Of a stretch of 11,196 nt of DNA, positions 1-6,373 are shown piece after piece. The position numbers were made by a program, and so were the translations under genes. The notes beneath the pieces are model-generated. The model was not told where the DNA came from, did not search any database, and saw nothing but the letters and a program-made list of their open reading frames with translations. The stretch's first letter is position 1; every line of letters starts with the position of its first letter. The stretch comes from an uncultured Oscillospiraceae bacterium (GTDB lineage: Bacteria; Bacillota; Clostridia; Oscillospirales; Ruminococcaceae), in NCBI GenBank assembly GCA_934457235.1, contig CAKSHT010000070.1:1-11196 (forward strand), given 5' to 3'.

Positions 1-442
1 TGACGCCCACGGTTTTGCCGTGCAGGTCAAAGCCGGTTAGTCCGTTCAGGCTGAAATTGAAATCCCGGGTGCGGATATACGCCTTGTGGAGCTTCCGGTT
101 CAGCATCAGGATCATTCCCATTGCGTGTTCCGCCACCGCGTATGGAGAGTACGCAGGAACCCTCACCACCCGGAGCCTTCCCCGGGCGGCGCCGAGGGCG
201 ACATTGTTGTAGCCCGCGCAGCGCATGGCGACTAATTCCACACCGTTAGCCGCCAGACCCTGCACGGTCCTTTCGCCAATGTCGTCGTTCACGAAAGCGC
301 AGACTGCGCGGCAGCCATCGGCTAGCCGGACGGCTTCCGGACGCAGGCGGCTTTCAAAGTACTCTATCTCAAAATCTTTGTTCAGTCGGTCGAACCACAC
401 GCGGTCATACGGCTTCGCGTCAAAAAAAGCTATTTTCTCCAT
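1..442 (-). CDS. ldhA: D-lactate dehydrogenase, N-terminal part (cut by window edge)
   Basis: NAD-dependent D-2-hydroxyacid dehydrogenase that reduces pyruvate to D-lactate in the cytoplasm and reoxidises NADH during fermentation. About 147 codons are present and the frame runs off the left edge without a stop. The protein begins MEKIAFFDAKPYD and carries segments typical of the fermentative LdhA branch: CAFVNDD, the RCAGYNNV block, VPAYSPYAVAEHAMGM, LNRKLHKAYIRTRDFNFSL and the start of the Rossmann entry, LHGKTVGV. These match the E. coli LdhA layout closely. The NAD-binding GxGxxG and the catalytic Arg/Glu/His lie outside the window. The start is the ATG at 442-440, preceded by AAGGAG (complement of 449-454). 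The gene is divergent from the GTPase cluster. No convincing promoter was found for it in 443-556. Confidence 0.93.
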   Translation of the reverse strand, partial: MEKIAFFDAKPYDRVWFDRLNKDFEIEYFESRLRPEAVRLADGCRAVCAFVNDDIGERTVQGLAANGVELVAMRCAGYNNVALGAARGRLRVVRVPAYSPYAVAEHAMGMILMLNRKLHKAYIRTRDFNFSLNGLTGFDLHGKTVGV

Positions 443-556
443 AACGGTCTCCTTTTCTTTTCGGTGATATTTTTCGCGCGCACCGCTGATTTATGCCCGG
501 AATTTAATGGCATATGCTCATAAAATAATAAGTATGTGAAAATGGCAGAATAACCC

Positions 557-585
557 TTGACTTATTTGTTGAATTGTGCTAAAAT
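557..585 (+). promoter_or_regulatory. Sigma-A-type promoter for the GTPase/MTA cluster
   Basis: TTGACT at 557-562, a 17-bp spacer, then TAAAAT at 580-585 with an extended -10 TGC just before it. Transcription should start near 592, about 50 nt ahead of the GTPase ATG. I looked for a Zur-type operator (CGTAATnATTACG) here and saw none, so the control of this promoter is unknown. Confidence 0.75.
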
Positions 586-597
586 TATATGTTAGGA

Positions 598-617
598 GCT
601 GCTGACTACACAGCAGC
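598..617 (+). other. 5'-leader hairpin of the first GTPase gene
   Basis: GCTGCTG (598-604) and CAGCAGC (611-617) form a perfect 7-bp stem with a 6-nt loop a few bases after the predicted transcription start. No U-run follows, so it is not a terminator. It may stabilise the 5' end of the mRNA. Confidence 0.5.
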
Positions 618-644
618 GGATTATCAGAAAGAGGGTTCGTTAAA

Positions 645-1844
645 ATGACAAAAATAGATGTGTTCTCCGGATTTCTCGGAGCAGGTAAGACTACTCTTAT
701 AAAGAAGCTTCTTAAGGAAGCATATGCGGGCGAAAAGCTCGTCCTCATCGAAAACGAGTTTGGTGAGATCGGCATTGACGGCGGATTTATGAAGGACGCC
801 GGGATCCAGGTAACTGAGATGAACCAGGGCTGCATCTGCTGCTCGCTGGTCGGCGATTTCGGCAAGGCGCTGGCACAGGTGCTGGAGCAGTTCCACCCGG
901 ACAGAATACTCATCGAGCCGTCCGGCGTCGGCAAGCTTTCCGACGTGCTGAAGGCAGTTATGAACGTACAGAGCGATGATCTGGTGCTCAACACATACAC
1001 AACTGTTGTTGACGCTTCCAAGATCAAAATGTATATGAAGAACTTCGGCGAGTTCTACAAGAACCAGGTCGAGACCGCAAAGACTATAATTCTCAGCCGT
1101 TCCCAGAAGCTCAGCGAGGAGAAGCTTGCAGAGGCTCTCGCAATGATCCGCCAGCTCAACGAGCATGCTACTATCGTAACCACTCCGTGGGACGATATCA
1201 ACGGTAAGCAGATACTTGAGGCAATGGAGATCAAGAACAGCTTCGCTGAGGATCTTCTCAAGGACGAGGGGATCTGCCCTGTATGCGGTCATCATCACGA
1301 CGATGACGATGACGATGATTGCTGCCACGACCACGATCATCACCACCATCACGATGACGACGATGATGAGGACGAGCACGAGCATCATCACCACCACGAT
1401 CATGACGACGATGAGGACGAGCACGAACATCATCATCACCATGATCACGATGATGACCATGAGTGCTGCCACCACGATCACGACCACGATGATGAGGAGC
1501 ACGAGCACCACCATCACGACGGCGAATGCGGCTGCGGACATCACCATCATCACCATCACGGTCACGACGCCGACGAGGTGTTCAGCAACTTCGGCGTTGA
1601 GACCGCAAAGAAGTTCACCAAGGAAGAGCTTGAAAATGCGCTCTCCAGGCTTTCCGGCGAGGAATATGGTTCTGTTCTGCGTGCCAAGGGCATCGTTGCC
1701 GGCGCTGACGGCGTATGGTATCACTTCGACTTCGTTCCCGAAGAGTACGAGGTGCGCACCGGCTCTGCTGATGTCACCGGCAGAATGTGCGTGATCGGCG
1801 CAAAGCTTGAGGAGCAGAAGATCAAGGATCTGTTCGGAGTATAA
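645..1844 (+). CDS. COG0523/CobW-type GTPase (metallochaperone) with giant His/Asp-rich insert
   Basis: G3E-family P-loop GTPase of the CobW/YciC/ZNG1 type; relatives insert or hand over metal ions, often zinc, in the cytoplasm. The 399-residue protein shows Walker A GFLGAGKT at 9-16, an ENEFGEIGID switch at 36-45, the family metal motif CICC at 63-66 and EPSG at 91-94. Where NKxD is usual it reads SRSQ (151-154). After CPVCGHHH (211-218) comes an insert to about residue 308 made almost wholly of His, Asp and Glu (about 42 His), with CC pairs at 226-227 and 274-275 and CGC at 295-297. A folded C-terminal domain follows (about 309-399). An AAAGAGGG ribosome site lies at 628-635. It is the first gene of the cluster. 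Metal identity cannot be read from the sequence; zinc is likeliest, and nickel or cobalt are possible. Confidence 0.9.
   Translation: MTKIDVFSGFLGAGKTTLIKKLLKEAYAGEKLVLIENEFGEIGIDGGFMKDAGIQVTEMNQGCICCSLVGDFGKALAQVLEQFHPDRILIEPSGVGKLSDVLKAVMNVQSDDLVLNTYTTVVDASKIKMYMKNFGEFYKNQVETAKTIILSRSQKLSEEKLAEALAMIRQLNEHATIVTTPWDDINGKQILEAMEIKNSFAEDLLKDEGICPVCGHHHDDDDDDDCCHDHDHHHHHDDDDDEDEHEHHHHHDHDDDEDEHEHHHHHDHDDDHECCHHDHDHDDEEHEHHHHDGECGCGHHHHHHHGHDADEVFSNFGVETAKKFTKEELENALSRLSGEEYGSVLRAKGIVAGADGVWYHFDFVPEEYEVRTGSADVTGRMCVIGAKLEEQKIKDLFGV
1365..1454 (+). repeat. Tandem 45-bp repeat (15 residues) in the His-rich insert
   Basis: Residues 241-255 and 256-270 are the same 15-residue unit, DEDEHEHHHHHDHDD, and the DNA repeats with a 45-bp period (GATGAGGACGAGCACGA starts at 1365 and again at 1410) with a few silent differences. 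This points to growth of the insert by in-frame duplication. Confidence 0.85.
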
Positions 1845-1867
1845 CCGGAAAAACTGAACATCGCTGC

Positions 1868-1889
1868 GCCCGGAGGCAAAACTCCGGGC
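1868..1889 (+). terminator. Hairpin between the two GTPase genes (weak terminator or processing site)
   Basis: GCCCGGAG (1868-1875) and CTCCGGGC (1882-1889) form a perfect 8-bp stem with loop GCAAAA. The downstream tract ACGGTATTATTTTA is only partly U-rich, so partial termination or mRNA processing between the two genes is more likely than a full stop. No promoter was seen between the hairpin and the next gene. Confidence 0.5.
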
Positions 1890-1921
1890 ACGGTATTATT
1901 TTAGGATAGGAGGAGCACATT

Positions 1922-2869
1922 ATGGAGCTTCCAGTATATATGATAACCGGCTTTCTTGAAAGCGGAAAAACATCGTTCATTCTTGACACGATTCAGGACA
2001 AGCAGTTTTCGAAGGGTCAGCGCACGCTGATAATCGCCTGCGAGGAGGGCGAGGTGGAATACGCACCGGATATCCTCAAGGCTGCAAAGGCTGAAGTCGA
2101 GTTCGTCGAGGACGAGGAGGACTTCAACGCTGACCATCTGAACGAGCTGGTAAAAAAACACCGTCCGACGCAGATCATGCTTGAATACAATGGCATGTGG
2201 AGCCTGCGCACAATGGCAGAGAAGGCCCCCAAGGACTGGATATTCTACCAGATATTCATGTTCGTAGACCATTCAAAGTACCAGGTTTATATGAACAACA
2301 TGCGCCAGCTGCTTTCCGATAATTTCTCGGTGGCTGACATAGTTGTTTTCAACCGCTGCGAAAAGGACAAGGTGGACAAGAAGTCGCTCCGCCGCAGCAT
2401 AAAGGCGCTGAATCCGAAGATCGACATGATGTTCGAATACAACGATGGTACTATCGAGCAGGGCTTCCAGGGCGACGACGAGATGCCTTATGACCTCAAT
2501 GCCGACCCAATCGAAATCGTACACGATGATTTCGGTCTGTGGTACGTTGATATCATGAGCACTCCCGACCGCTATATCGGAAAGAATATTCATGTACGCG
2601 GAATGGTGTTCCGTGCTTCGAACGTTCCAAAGGGATATTTCGTTATTTCCCGCCGCGCAATGACCTGCTGCGCTGACGATATCCAGGTAGTCGGAATCCT
2701 CGTTAAATCTTCCGAGGGCGCGAACTTCAAGGACGGCGAGTGGGTAGAAGTCACCGGTAGAGTGATATTAGAAAAGCAGGCTGCATACCGCGGAGAAGGC
2801 CCTGTCCTTGCCGCGCGTGAAATTAAGACAACTGAGCCTGCTGCAAGCGAGCTTGTATATTTCAGCTGA
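1922..2869 (+). CDS. P-loop GTPase fused to a YcgQ/TIGR03943 (DUF1980)-like C-terminal domain
   Basis: A 315-residue protein with two parts. Residues 1-200 form a CobW-like G domain with Walker A GFLESGKT at 10-17 and FNRCEKD at 143-149 in the G4 position. The Cys-x-Cys-Cys metal motif of true COG0523 proteins is missing, and [11 protein letters not shown] stands where ENEFGE is usual. Residues about 205-305 ([47 protein letters not shown]) resemble the C-terminal domain of the YcgQ/TIGR03943 family, which is often encoded beside COG0523 genes and a YcgR permease. That assignment is from memory of the motif. AGGAGG at 1908-1913 sets the start. The stop overlaps the next gene's start as TGATG, so the two are probably translationally coupled. 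It may be a metal-trafficking partner of the upstream GTPase; the substrate is unknown. Confidence 0.82.
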   Translation: MELPVYMITGFLESGKTSFILDTIQDKQFSKGQRTLIIACEEGEVEYAPDILKAAKAEVEFVEDEEDFNADHLNELVKKHRPTQIMLEYNGMWSLRTMAEKAPKDWIFYQIFMFVDHSKYQVYMNNMRQLLSDNFSVADIVVFNRCEKDKVDKKSLRRSIKALNPKIDMMFEYNDGTIEQGFQGDDEMPYDLNADPIEIVHDDFGLWYVDIMSTPDRYIGKNIHVRGMVFRASNVPKGYFVISRRAMTCCADDIQVVGILVKSSEGANFKDGEWVEVTGRVILEKQAAYRGEGPVLAAREIKTTEPAASELVYFS

Positions 2870-3900
2870 TGGATAAAATTTTTACTGTGCGTCTGTCGCA
2901 GGACGAAACGGCAGTCGAGATACTTGACCAGACGCTCCTGCCGAACCGCATTGAATACCTCAGCCTGGAAACGGCGGAGCAGATTTACGAGGCAATCTAT
3001 GAACTTCGCGTCCGCGGTGCTCCGGCTATCGGAGTGTGCGCGGGGTTCGGAATGTACGTCATTGCACGGCGGATAACCGGGGATATACTCCCGGAGCTGC
3101 GCAGGGCGGGGGAGTATCTGATTTCCTCGCGTCCAACGGCGGTAAATCTGAGCTGGTCTGTGAAGCGCATGGTGTCCTGCGCGGAAAAATACACCGACCG
3201 CAGGGAAATGCTGAACGCACTCAGAGCGGAGTGCAAAGCCATCTGCGACGAAGATATCGCGACATGTAAGGCGATATCAGAAAACGGTCTTTCGCTTGTA
3301 AAGAGCGGCGACGGGATTCTCACGCACTGCAATGCAGGAGCACTTGCGGCGGTGGAATACGGCACGGGACTTGGTACGCTGCTGCTCGGAAATGAGCGCG
3401 GATATGAGTTCCATGCATTCTGTGATGAAACGCGTCCGCTTCTCCAGGGTGCGCGGCTGACGTCCTTTGAGCTTAATCACGCCGGAATAGACGCCACGCT
3501 GATTTGCGACAGCGCCGCTTCCATGCTGATGAAGCAGGGAAAGATACAGGCGTGCTTTGTCGGCTGCGACAGGGTAGCGGCTAACGGCGACGTTGCGAAT
3601 AAGATCGGCACGCGCTCCGTGGCGATAAACGCGAAGTACCACGGGATACCGTTTTATGTGTTCTGTCCGGGATCCACGATAGATTTTAACTGCGCGACCG
3701 GTGCGGATATAAAAATCGAGGAACGCAGCGGCGACGAGATACGCACGAAATTCTTTGCGCAGCCGTCGGCTGAAAGTTCCGTGAAGTGCTGGAATCCGGC
3801 ATTTGACGTCACGGACGCGGAGTTAGTCACTGCGATAGTCACCGAGCGCGGGATCGCGCGATATCCTTATACAAAGTCACTGCGAGAGCTGTTCGGCTGA
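2869..3900 (+). CDS. mtnA: MtnA-type S-methyl-5-thioribose-1-phosphate isomerase
   Basis: Aldose-ketose isomerase of the MtnA/eIF2B-like family, converting 5-methylthioribose-1-phosphate to the ribulose form in methionine salvage; relatives also accept 5-deoxyribose-1-phosphate. The protein has 343 residues, the usual family length. Visible motifs are [10 protein letters not shown] (47-56), NLSWSVKRM, the catalytic Cys in THCNAGALA (Cys154), the catalytic Asp in [18 protein letters not shown] (Asp234) and the C-terminal RYPYTKSL. Its ATG (2869-2871) shares one base with the TGA of the upstream GTPase fusion, and no separate ribosome site is needed. The deaminase follows after 11 bp. No MTA phosphorylase, MtnB dehydratase or aldolase is in the window, so whether this is methionine salvage or 5-deoxyribose disposal cannot be decided here. 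Confidence 0.9.
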   Translation: MDKIFTVRLSQDETAVEILDQTLLPNRIEYLSLETAEQIYEAIYELRVRGAPAIGVCAGFGMYVIARRITGDILPELRRAGEYLISSRPTAVNLSWSVKRMVSCAEKYTDRREMLNALRAECKAICDEDIATCKAISENGLSLVKSGDGILTHCNAGALAAVEYGTGLGTLLLGNERGYEFHAFCDETRPLLQGARLTSFELNHAGIDATLICDSAASMLMKQGKIQACFVGCDRVAANGDVANKIGTRSVAINAKYHGIPFYVFCPGSTIDFNCATGADIKIEERSGDEIRTKFFAQPSAESSVKCWNPAFDVTDAELVTAIVTERGIARYPYTKSLRELFG

Positions 3901-3911
3901 ACGGAGGAAAT

Positions 3912-5180
3912 ATGAAAATACGCTTTTACAACGCACGAATACTTACCATGCAGAACGAGGAAGTCATCACCGGAGAGCTGCACACCAATGGCGACAGAAT
4001 AACGTTTGTCGGCGCTGAAAATATCCCGCAGGGAAGCTTCGACCGCGAGATTGACCTCTCCGGAAAGCTGATAATTCCGGGCTTCAAGAACGCCCATACC
4101 CACACTGCAATGACGTTCCTGCGCAGCTTTGCGGACGATCTTCCGCTGAACGACTGGCTGTATGAGCAGGTTTTCCCGCACGAGGCGAAGCTCACCGAGG
4201 AAGCAATCTACGTGTTCACGCAGCTCGGCAATATGGAGTATCTTACAAGCGGTATTACCTCCAGTTTTGATATGTACTTCAAGCTTGACAGCTACACTAA
4301 GGCGTGCACAGACATGGGCTACAGAAGCGTTCTGTGCGGCTCTATCAACGACTTCGGCGGTACTGTAGAGGGTATCGAGGAGGAATACAATAAGTTCAAC
4401 AGCCTTGACCCGCTCATCAGCTATCAACTGGGCTTTCACGCGGAATATACCACCAGACGCGAAACGCTTGAGGGACTTGCGAAGCTGGCTCAGAAGTACA
4501 AAGCTCCGATGTACACGCATTCCAGTGAAACGAAGTCCGAGACCGACGGCTGCCGCGAGCGTTACGGAATGTCCCCGACGCAGCTTTTCGAGAAGCTGGG
4601 CATGCTGGAGTACGGCGGAGGCGGCTTCCATTGCGTATGGTTCGATGAGGAGGATATGCGTATTGCAAAGGAGCGTGGATTATGGGTAGTCACAAATCCG
4701 TCCTCAAATCTGAAGCTTGCCAGCGGAATAGCTCCCCTGTGCGAGATGAAGCGCCGCGGAATAAATAACATGGCAATAGGAACGGACGGCGCTGCAAGCA
4801 ATAACTGCCTTGACATGTTCCGCGAGATGTTCCTCGTGACCGCGCTTCAGAAGTACCGCGAGAACGACGCGGCCGCGTTCCCGGCGTTCGATGTGCTTAA
4901 AATGGCATGCAGCGGCGGTGCGCTCGCAATGGGTCTTAACGACTGCGATGTACTTGCGACCGGGAAGAAAGCCGATCTTGCAGTCATTGACCTCATGCAG
5001 CCGAATATGCAGCCGATACACAATATCGCAAAGAATCTTGTGTACGCCGGAACAAAGCAGAATGTAGTCATGACCGTTATTAATGGACAGATACTCTACG
5101 AAAACGGTAAGTTCACCACAGTTGACGCGAACGAGGTCTACGCCCGCGCTGAAAAGCTTACCCGTGAGATCTGCGGCTGA
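3912..5180 (+). CDS. mtaD: 5-methylthioadenosine/S-adenosylhomocysteine deaminase (amidohydrolase)
   Basis: Metal-dependent amidohydrolase of the TrzN/MtaD group that deaminates methylthioadenosine, S-adenosylhomocysteine or, in some relatives, 5'-deoxyadenosine to the inosine analogue. The 422-residue protein shows HTH at 62-64 (metal ligands), the family block MTFLRSFADDLPLNDWL, GFHAEYT (His176), THSSE (His203), His240 and GTDGAASNNCLDMFREM with the metal-binding Asp292. All ligands expected for a mononuclear Zn or Fe site are present. GGAGG in the 11-bp gap after mtnA gives its ribosome site. Isomerase and deaminase next to each other fit nucleoside recycling. Two putative metallochaperones upstream may serve this enzyme, but that is inferred only from gene order. 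Exact substrate preference cannot be read from the sequence. Confidence 0.9.
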   Translation: MKIRFYNARILTMQNEEVITGELHTNGDRITFVGAENIPQGSFDREIDLSGKLIIPGFKNAHTHTAMTFLRSFADDLPLNDWLYEQVFPHEAKLTEEAIYVFTQLGNMEYLTSGITSSFDMYFKLDSYTKACTDMGYRSVLCGSINDFGGTVEGIEEEYNKFNSLDPLISYQLGFHAEYTTRRETLEGLAKLAQKYKAPMYTHSSETKSETDGCRERYGMSPTQLFEKLGMLEYGGGGFHCVWFDEEDMRIAKERGLWVVTNPSSNLKLASGIAPLCEMKRRGINNMAIGTDGAASNNCLDMFREMFLVTALQKYRENDAAAFPAFDVLKMACSGGALAMGLNDCDVLATGKKADLAVIDLMQPNMQPIHNIAKNLVYAGTKQNVVMTVINGQILYENGKFTTVDANEVYARAEKLTREICG

Positions 5181-5194
5181 AAACAGAATGATCA

Positions 5195-5230
5195 CAGGGA
5201 GAGTGATGAAAACGCTTTCCCTGGTTTATT
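5195..5230 (+). terminator. Likely terminator of the GTPase/MTA cluster
   Basis: CAGGGAGAGTG (5195-5205) pairs with CGCTTTCCCTG (5213-5223) over 11 bp with two G-U pairs and a 7-nt loop, followed by GTTTATT. The U-tract is interrupted, so efficiency may be moderate. It ends just before the next promoter. Confidence 0.6.
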
Positions 5231-5236
5231 ATCTGC

Positions 5237-5265
5237 TTGACAAATCGCGGGATATGTGCTATAAT
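5237..5265 (+). promoter_or_regulatory. Near-consensus promoter of the PerR-like gene
   Basis: TTGACA (5237-5242), a 17-bp spacer and TATAAT (5260-5265), with an extended -10 TGC at 5257-5259. Predicted transcription start is near 5272. Both hexamers are perfect, so the promoter should be strong unless repressed. Confidence 0.85.
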
Positions 5266-5281
5266 AATGATAATGATTATT
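5263..5281 (+). promoter_or_regulatory. Fur-family operator over the -10 end and start site
   Basis: AATAATGATAATGATTATT matches the classical 19-bp Fur box GATAATGATAATCATTATC at 16 of 19 positions and has outer inverted arms AATAAT/ATTATT. It overlaps the 3' end of the -10 box and covers the predicted start site, the position expected for a repressor. The gene it precedes encodes a Fur-family regulator, so autorepression is likely. Confidence 0.75.
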
Positions 5282-5323
5282 GTTTTAGACAAAAGGCACA
5301 TAACCGGAGGGAAAGCGAGATAC

Positions 5324-5716
5324 ATGAACTTTTCAAGACAACGCGAGATAATATATGAACAGGTGATGAACTATCCCACGCACCCGACCGCCGAGGAGGT
5401 CTACACCGCACTGAAGCAGGACAATCCGAACCTCAGCCTGGGCACGGTTTACCGTAATCTGAACCAGCTCAGCGAAGCGGGCATGCTTCTGAAAATACCG
5501 ATAGCGGACGGTTCGGACAGATTTGACGGCAGGACTGACCGTCATTATCATATGATATGTGAAAAGTGCTCCAAGGTATTTGACGTAGAACTTGACTGCC
5601 TTGACAGCATTCCGCATACTGTCATGAACTCCGAGGGACACATGATAACCCGCGTGACGCTCAATCTGAAGGGTATCTGTGCGAAGTGTCTCTCCGCCGG
5701 GAATAGCGAACAATAA
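5324..5716 (+). CDS. Fur-family metal/peroxide-responsive repressor, PerR-like
   Basis: A 130-residue DNA-binding regulator: winged helix (about 1-65, with the recognition segment LGTVYRNLNQL) and dimerisation/metal domain. Two CxxC pairs (79-82 and 119-122) form the structural zinc site. His20, Asp68, His74, His76 and Asp87 have the same spacing as the five regulatory-metal ligands of B. subtilis PerR (His37, Asp85, His91, His93, Asp104). This favours PerR over Fur or Zur, though Zur-like use cannot be excluded beside metallochaperone genes. The ATG at 5324 is chosen because the in-frame extension upstream would start inside the promoter; GGAGG at 5306-5310 is 13 nt away, rather long. The protein starts near SRQR and so lacks the first short helix of PerR, as I recall for clostridial relatives. 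A Fur-type operator covers its own promoter. Confidence 0.88.
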   Translation: MNFSRQREIIYEQVMNYPTHPTAEEVYTALKQDNPNLSLGTVYRNLNQLSEAGMLLKIPIADGSDRFDGRTDRHYHMICEKCSKVFDVELDCLDSIPHTVMNSEGHMITRVTLNLKGICAKCLSAGNSEQ

Positions 5717-5798
5717 TTTCATCCGATTTGTGAAACAATTTCCTTTAATAAAAAGCGGCGCGATGAAAATAATATAACTGCAAGGGCGAAGTGAAAAC

Positions 5799-5830
5799 GC
5801 TTCCGCTCCTGTGGAGAACGGAGCGGAAGC
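5799..5830 (+). other. Strong hairpin upstream of the spore protein gene
   Basis: GCTTCCGCTCC (5799-5809) and GGAGCGGAAGC (5820-5830) form a perfect 11-bp stem with a 10-nt loop. The nearest T-run (5849-5853) begins about 18 nt beyond the stem, so it is a poor intrinsic terminator. It may end or protect the PerR-like gene's mRNA, or sit in the leader of the spore gene. No clear sigma-G promoter was recognised in 5717-5874. Confidence 0.5.
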
Positions 5831-5874
5831 TGCGTATCTCCAAATAACTTTTTCTATTAAAGGAGATCAATATT

Positions 5875-6060
5875 ATGGCATCCAATAAGCAGTCTAAGAG
5901 CGCACTCAATTCCATGAAGATGCAGGCAGCCAGCGAGGTTGGCGTAGCACTGAACGCAAACGGCTACAACGGTGAACTCACCGCAAAGCAGGCTGGTTCT
6001 ATCGGCGGTCAGATGGTAAAGAACATGATCGCGTCCTACACCCAGAACAACGCTCAGTAA
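5875..6060 (+). CDS. Alpha/beta-type small acid-soluble spore protein (SASP)
   Basis: A 61-residue DNA-binding protein that coats and protects the chromosome in the dormant spore and is degraded by the GPR protease at germination. The hallmark segments are KMQAASEVGVALN (15-27), which holds the GPR cleavage site at Glu21-Val22, and KQAGSIGGQMVKNM (38-51), matching the second family signature with small changes. It differs from the Bacillus first signature in having Gln-Ala in place of Glu and an aliphatic residue after Lys-x. The length is typical for clostridial members. AAAGGAGAT at 5859-5867 is a strong ribosome site. The gene stands alone between hairpins and is expected to be expressed in the forespore, but I could not see a convincing sigma-G promoter. 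It shows that the organism's lineage sporulates. Confidence 0.92.
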   Translation: MASNKQSKSALNSMKMQAASEVGVALNANGYNGELTAKQAGSIGGQMVKNMIASYTQNNAQ

Positions 6061-6072
6061 TCCTACTGAACA

Positions 6073-6110
6073 AATAAAAATGAGCTCCTCCGCAACAGCG
6101 GGGGAGCTCA
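6073..6110 (-). terminator. Intrinsic terminator reading leftward (pfl operon side)
   Basis: TGAGCTCCTCCGC (6081-6093) and GCGGGGGAGCTCA (6098-6110) form a 13-bp stem with one G-U-type position and a 4-nt loop. On the minus strand the stem is followed by TTTTTATTTG, a good U-tract. On the plus strand no U-run follows, although A-residues precede it. It is therefore best read as the terminator of the convergent pflB-pflA transcript. Confidence 0.7.
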
Positions 6111-6133
6111 GCTTATCGAAAAAATCCGAATTT

Positions 6134-6154
6134 GCCCGCGAAGCGGGCTTTTTT
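6134..6154 (+). terminator. Intrinsic terminator of the spore protein gene
   Basis: GCCCGC (6134-6139), loop GAA, GCGGGC (6143-6148), then TTTTTT (6149-6154). It is a compact GC-rich stem with an immediate U-run on the plus strand, 73 bp after the SASP stop. Confidence 0.85.
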
Positions 6155-6191
6155 AATCAGTTTTTTGCCACTGGTTTACCGGAGGGTATTT

Positions 6192-6372
6192 TTAAGGCAA
6201 TACCGCACAAGGATTGTGCGTGTATTGCGCAGTCATATTTTTCGTCAGATTGTACAATGAGGACGACGCAAGGCTGACGCCTTGCTAGGACGAATTGTGC
6301 AAGATGACGGAAAAGATGCAAGCAAGACACGTACAAAATCCAATAAATGGTCTTTGTGCGGTGTTGCCTTAA
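6192..6372. mobile_element. 181-bp foldback element with 19-bp terminal inverted repeats (MITE-like)
   Basis: TTAAGGCAATACCGCACAA (6192-6210) is repeated in inverted orientation at 6354-6372 with one mismatch. Much of the inner part also folds back on itself. The apex is GCAAGGC-TGAC-GCCTTGC (6268-6285), and the flanks 6221-6274 and 6279-6334 read as imperfect reverse complements (TGTATTGC with GCAAGACA; CGTCAGATTGTACAAT with ATTGTGCAAGATGACG). The left end has its own hairpin CGCACAA-GGA-TTGTGCG (6204-6220). There is no coding frame of note. Size, terminal repeats and lack of a transposase fit a non-autonomous miniature element. The ends carry TA within TTAA, so a TA target duplication (IS630/Tc1 style) is possible, but the true ends and target cannot be fixed from one copy. 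It ends one base short of the pflA stop codon. Confidence 0.72.
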
Positions 6373-6373
6373 C

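Noticed and set aside
151..154. An empty placeholder entry at these coordinates in the findings list.
   Set aside because: It carries no observation and should be ignored. The intended point concerns residues 151-154 of the first GTPase and is reported at 1095-1106.
443..556. Possible promoter for the minus-strand ldhA gene.
   Set aside because: A TTCACA with a CATATG at about 18 bp is visible on the minus strand, but both hexamers are too poor to call.
624..1724. Long minus-strand frame and a plus-strand shifted frame (1216-1794) over the first GTPase.
   Set aside because: They arise from the repetitive GAY/CAY codons of the His/Asp insert, giving Met/Val/Ile or Thr/Met runs. The GTPase frame has clear family motifs.
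5237..5323. In-frame N-terminal extension of the PerR-like protein.
   Set aside because: It would start within the -35 box of the gene's own promoter. The ATG at 5324 gives the normal clostridial Fur-family N-terminus.
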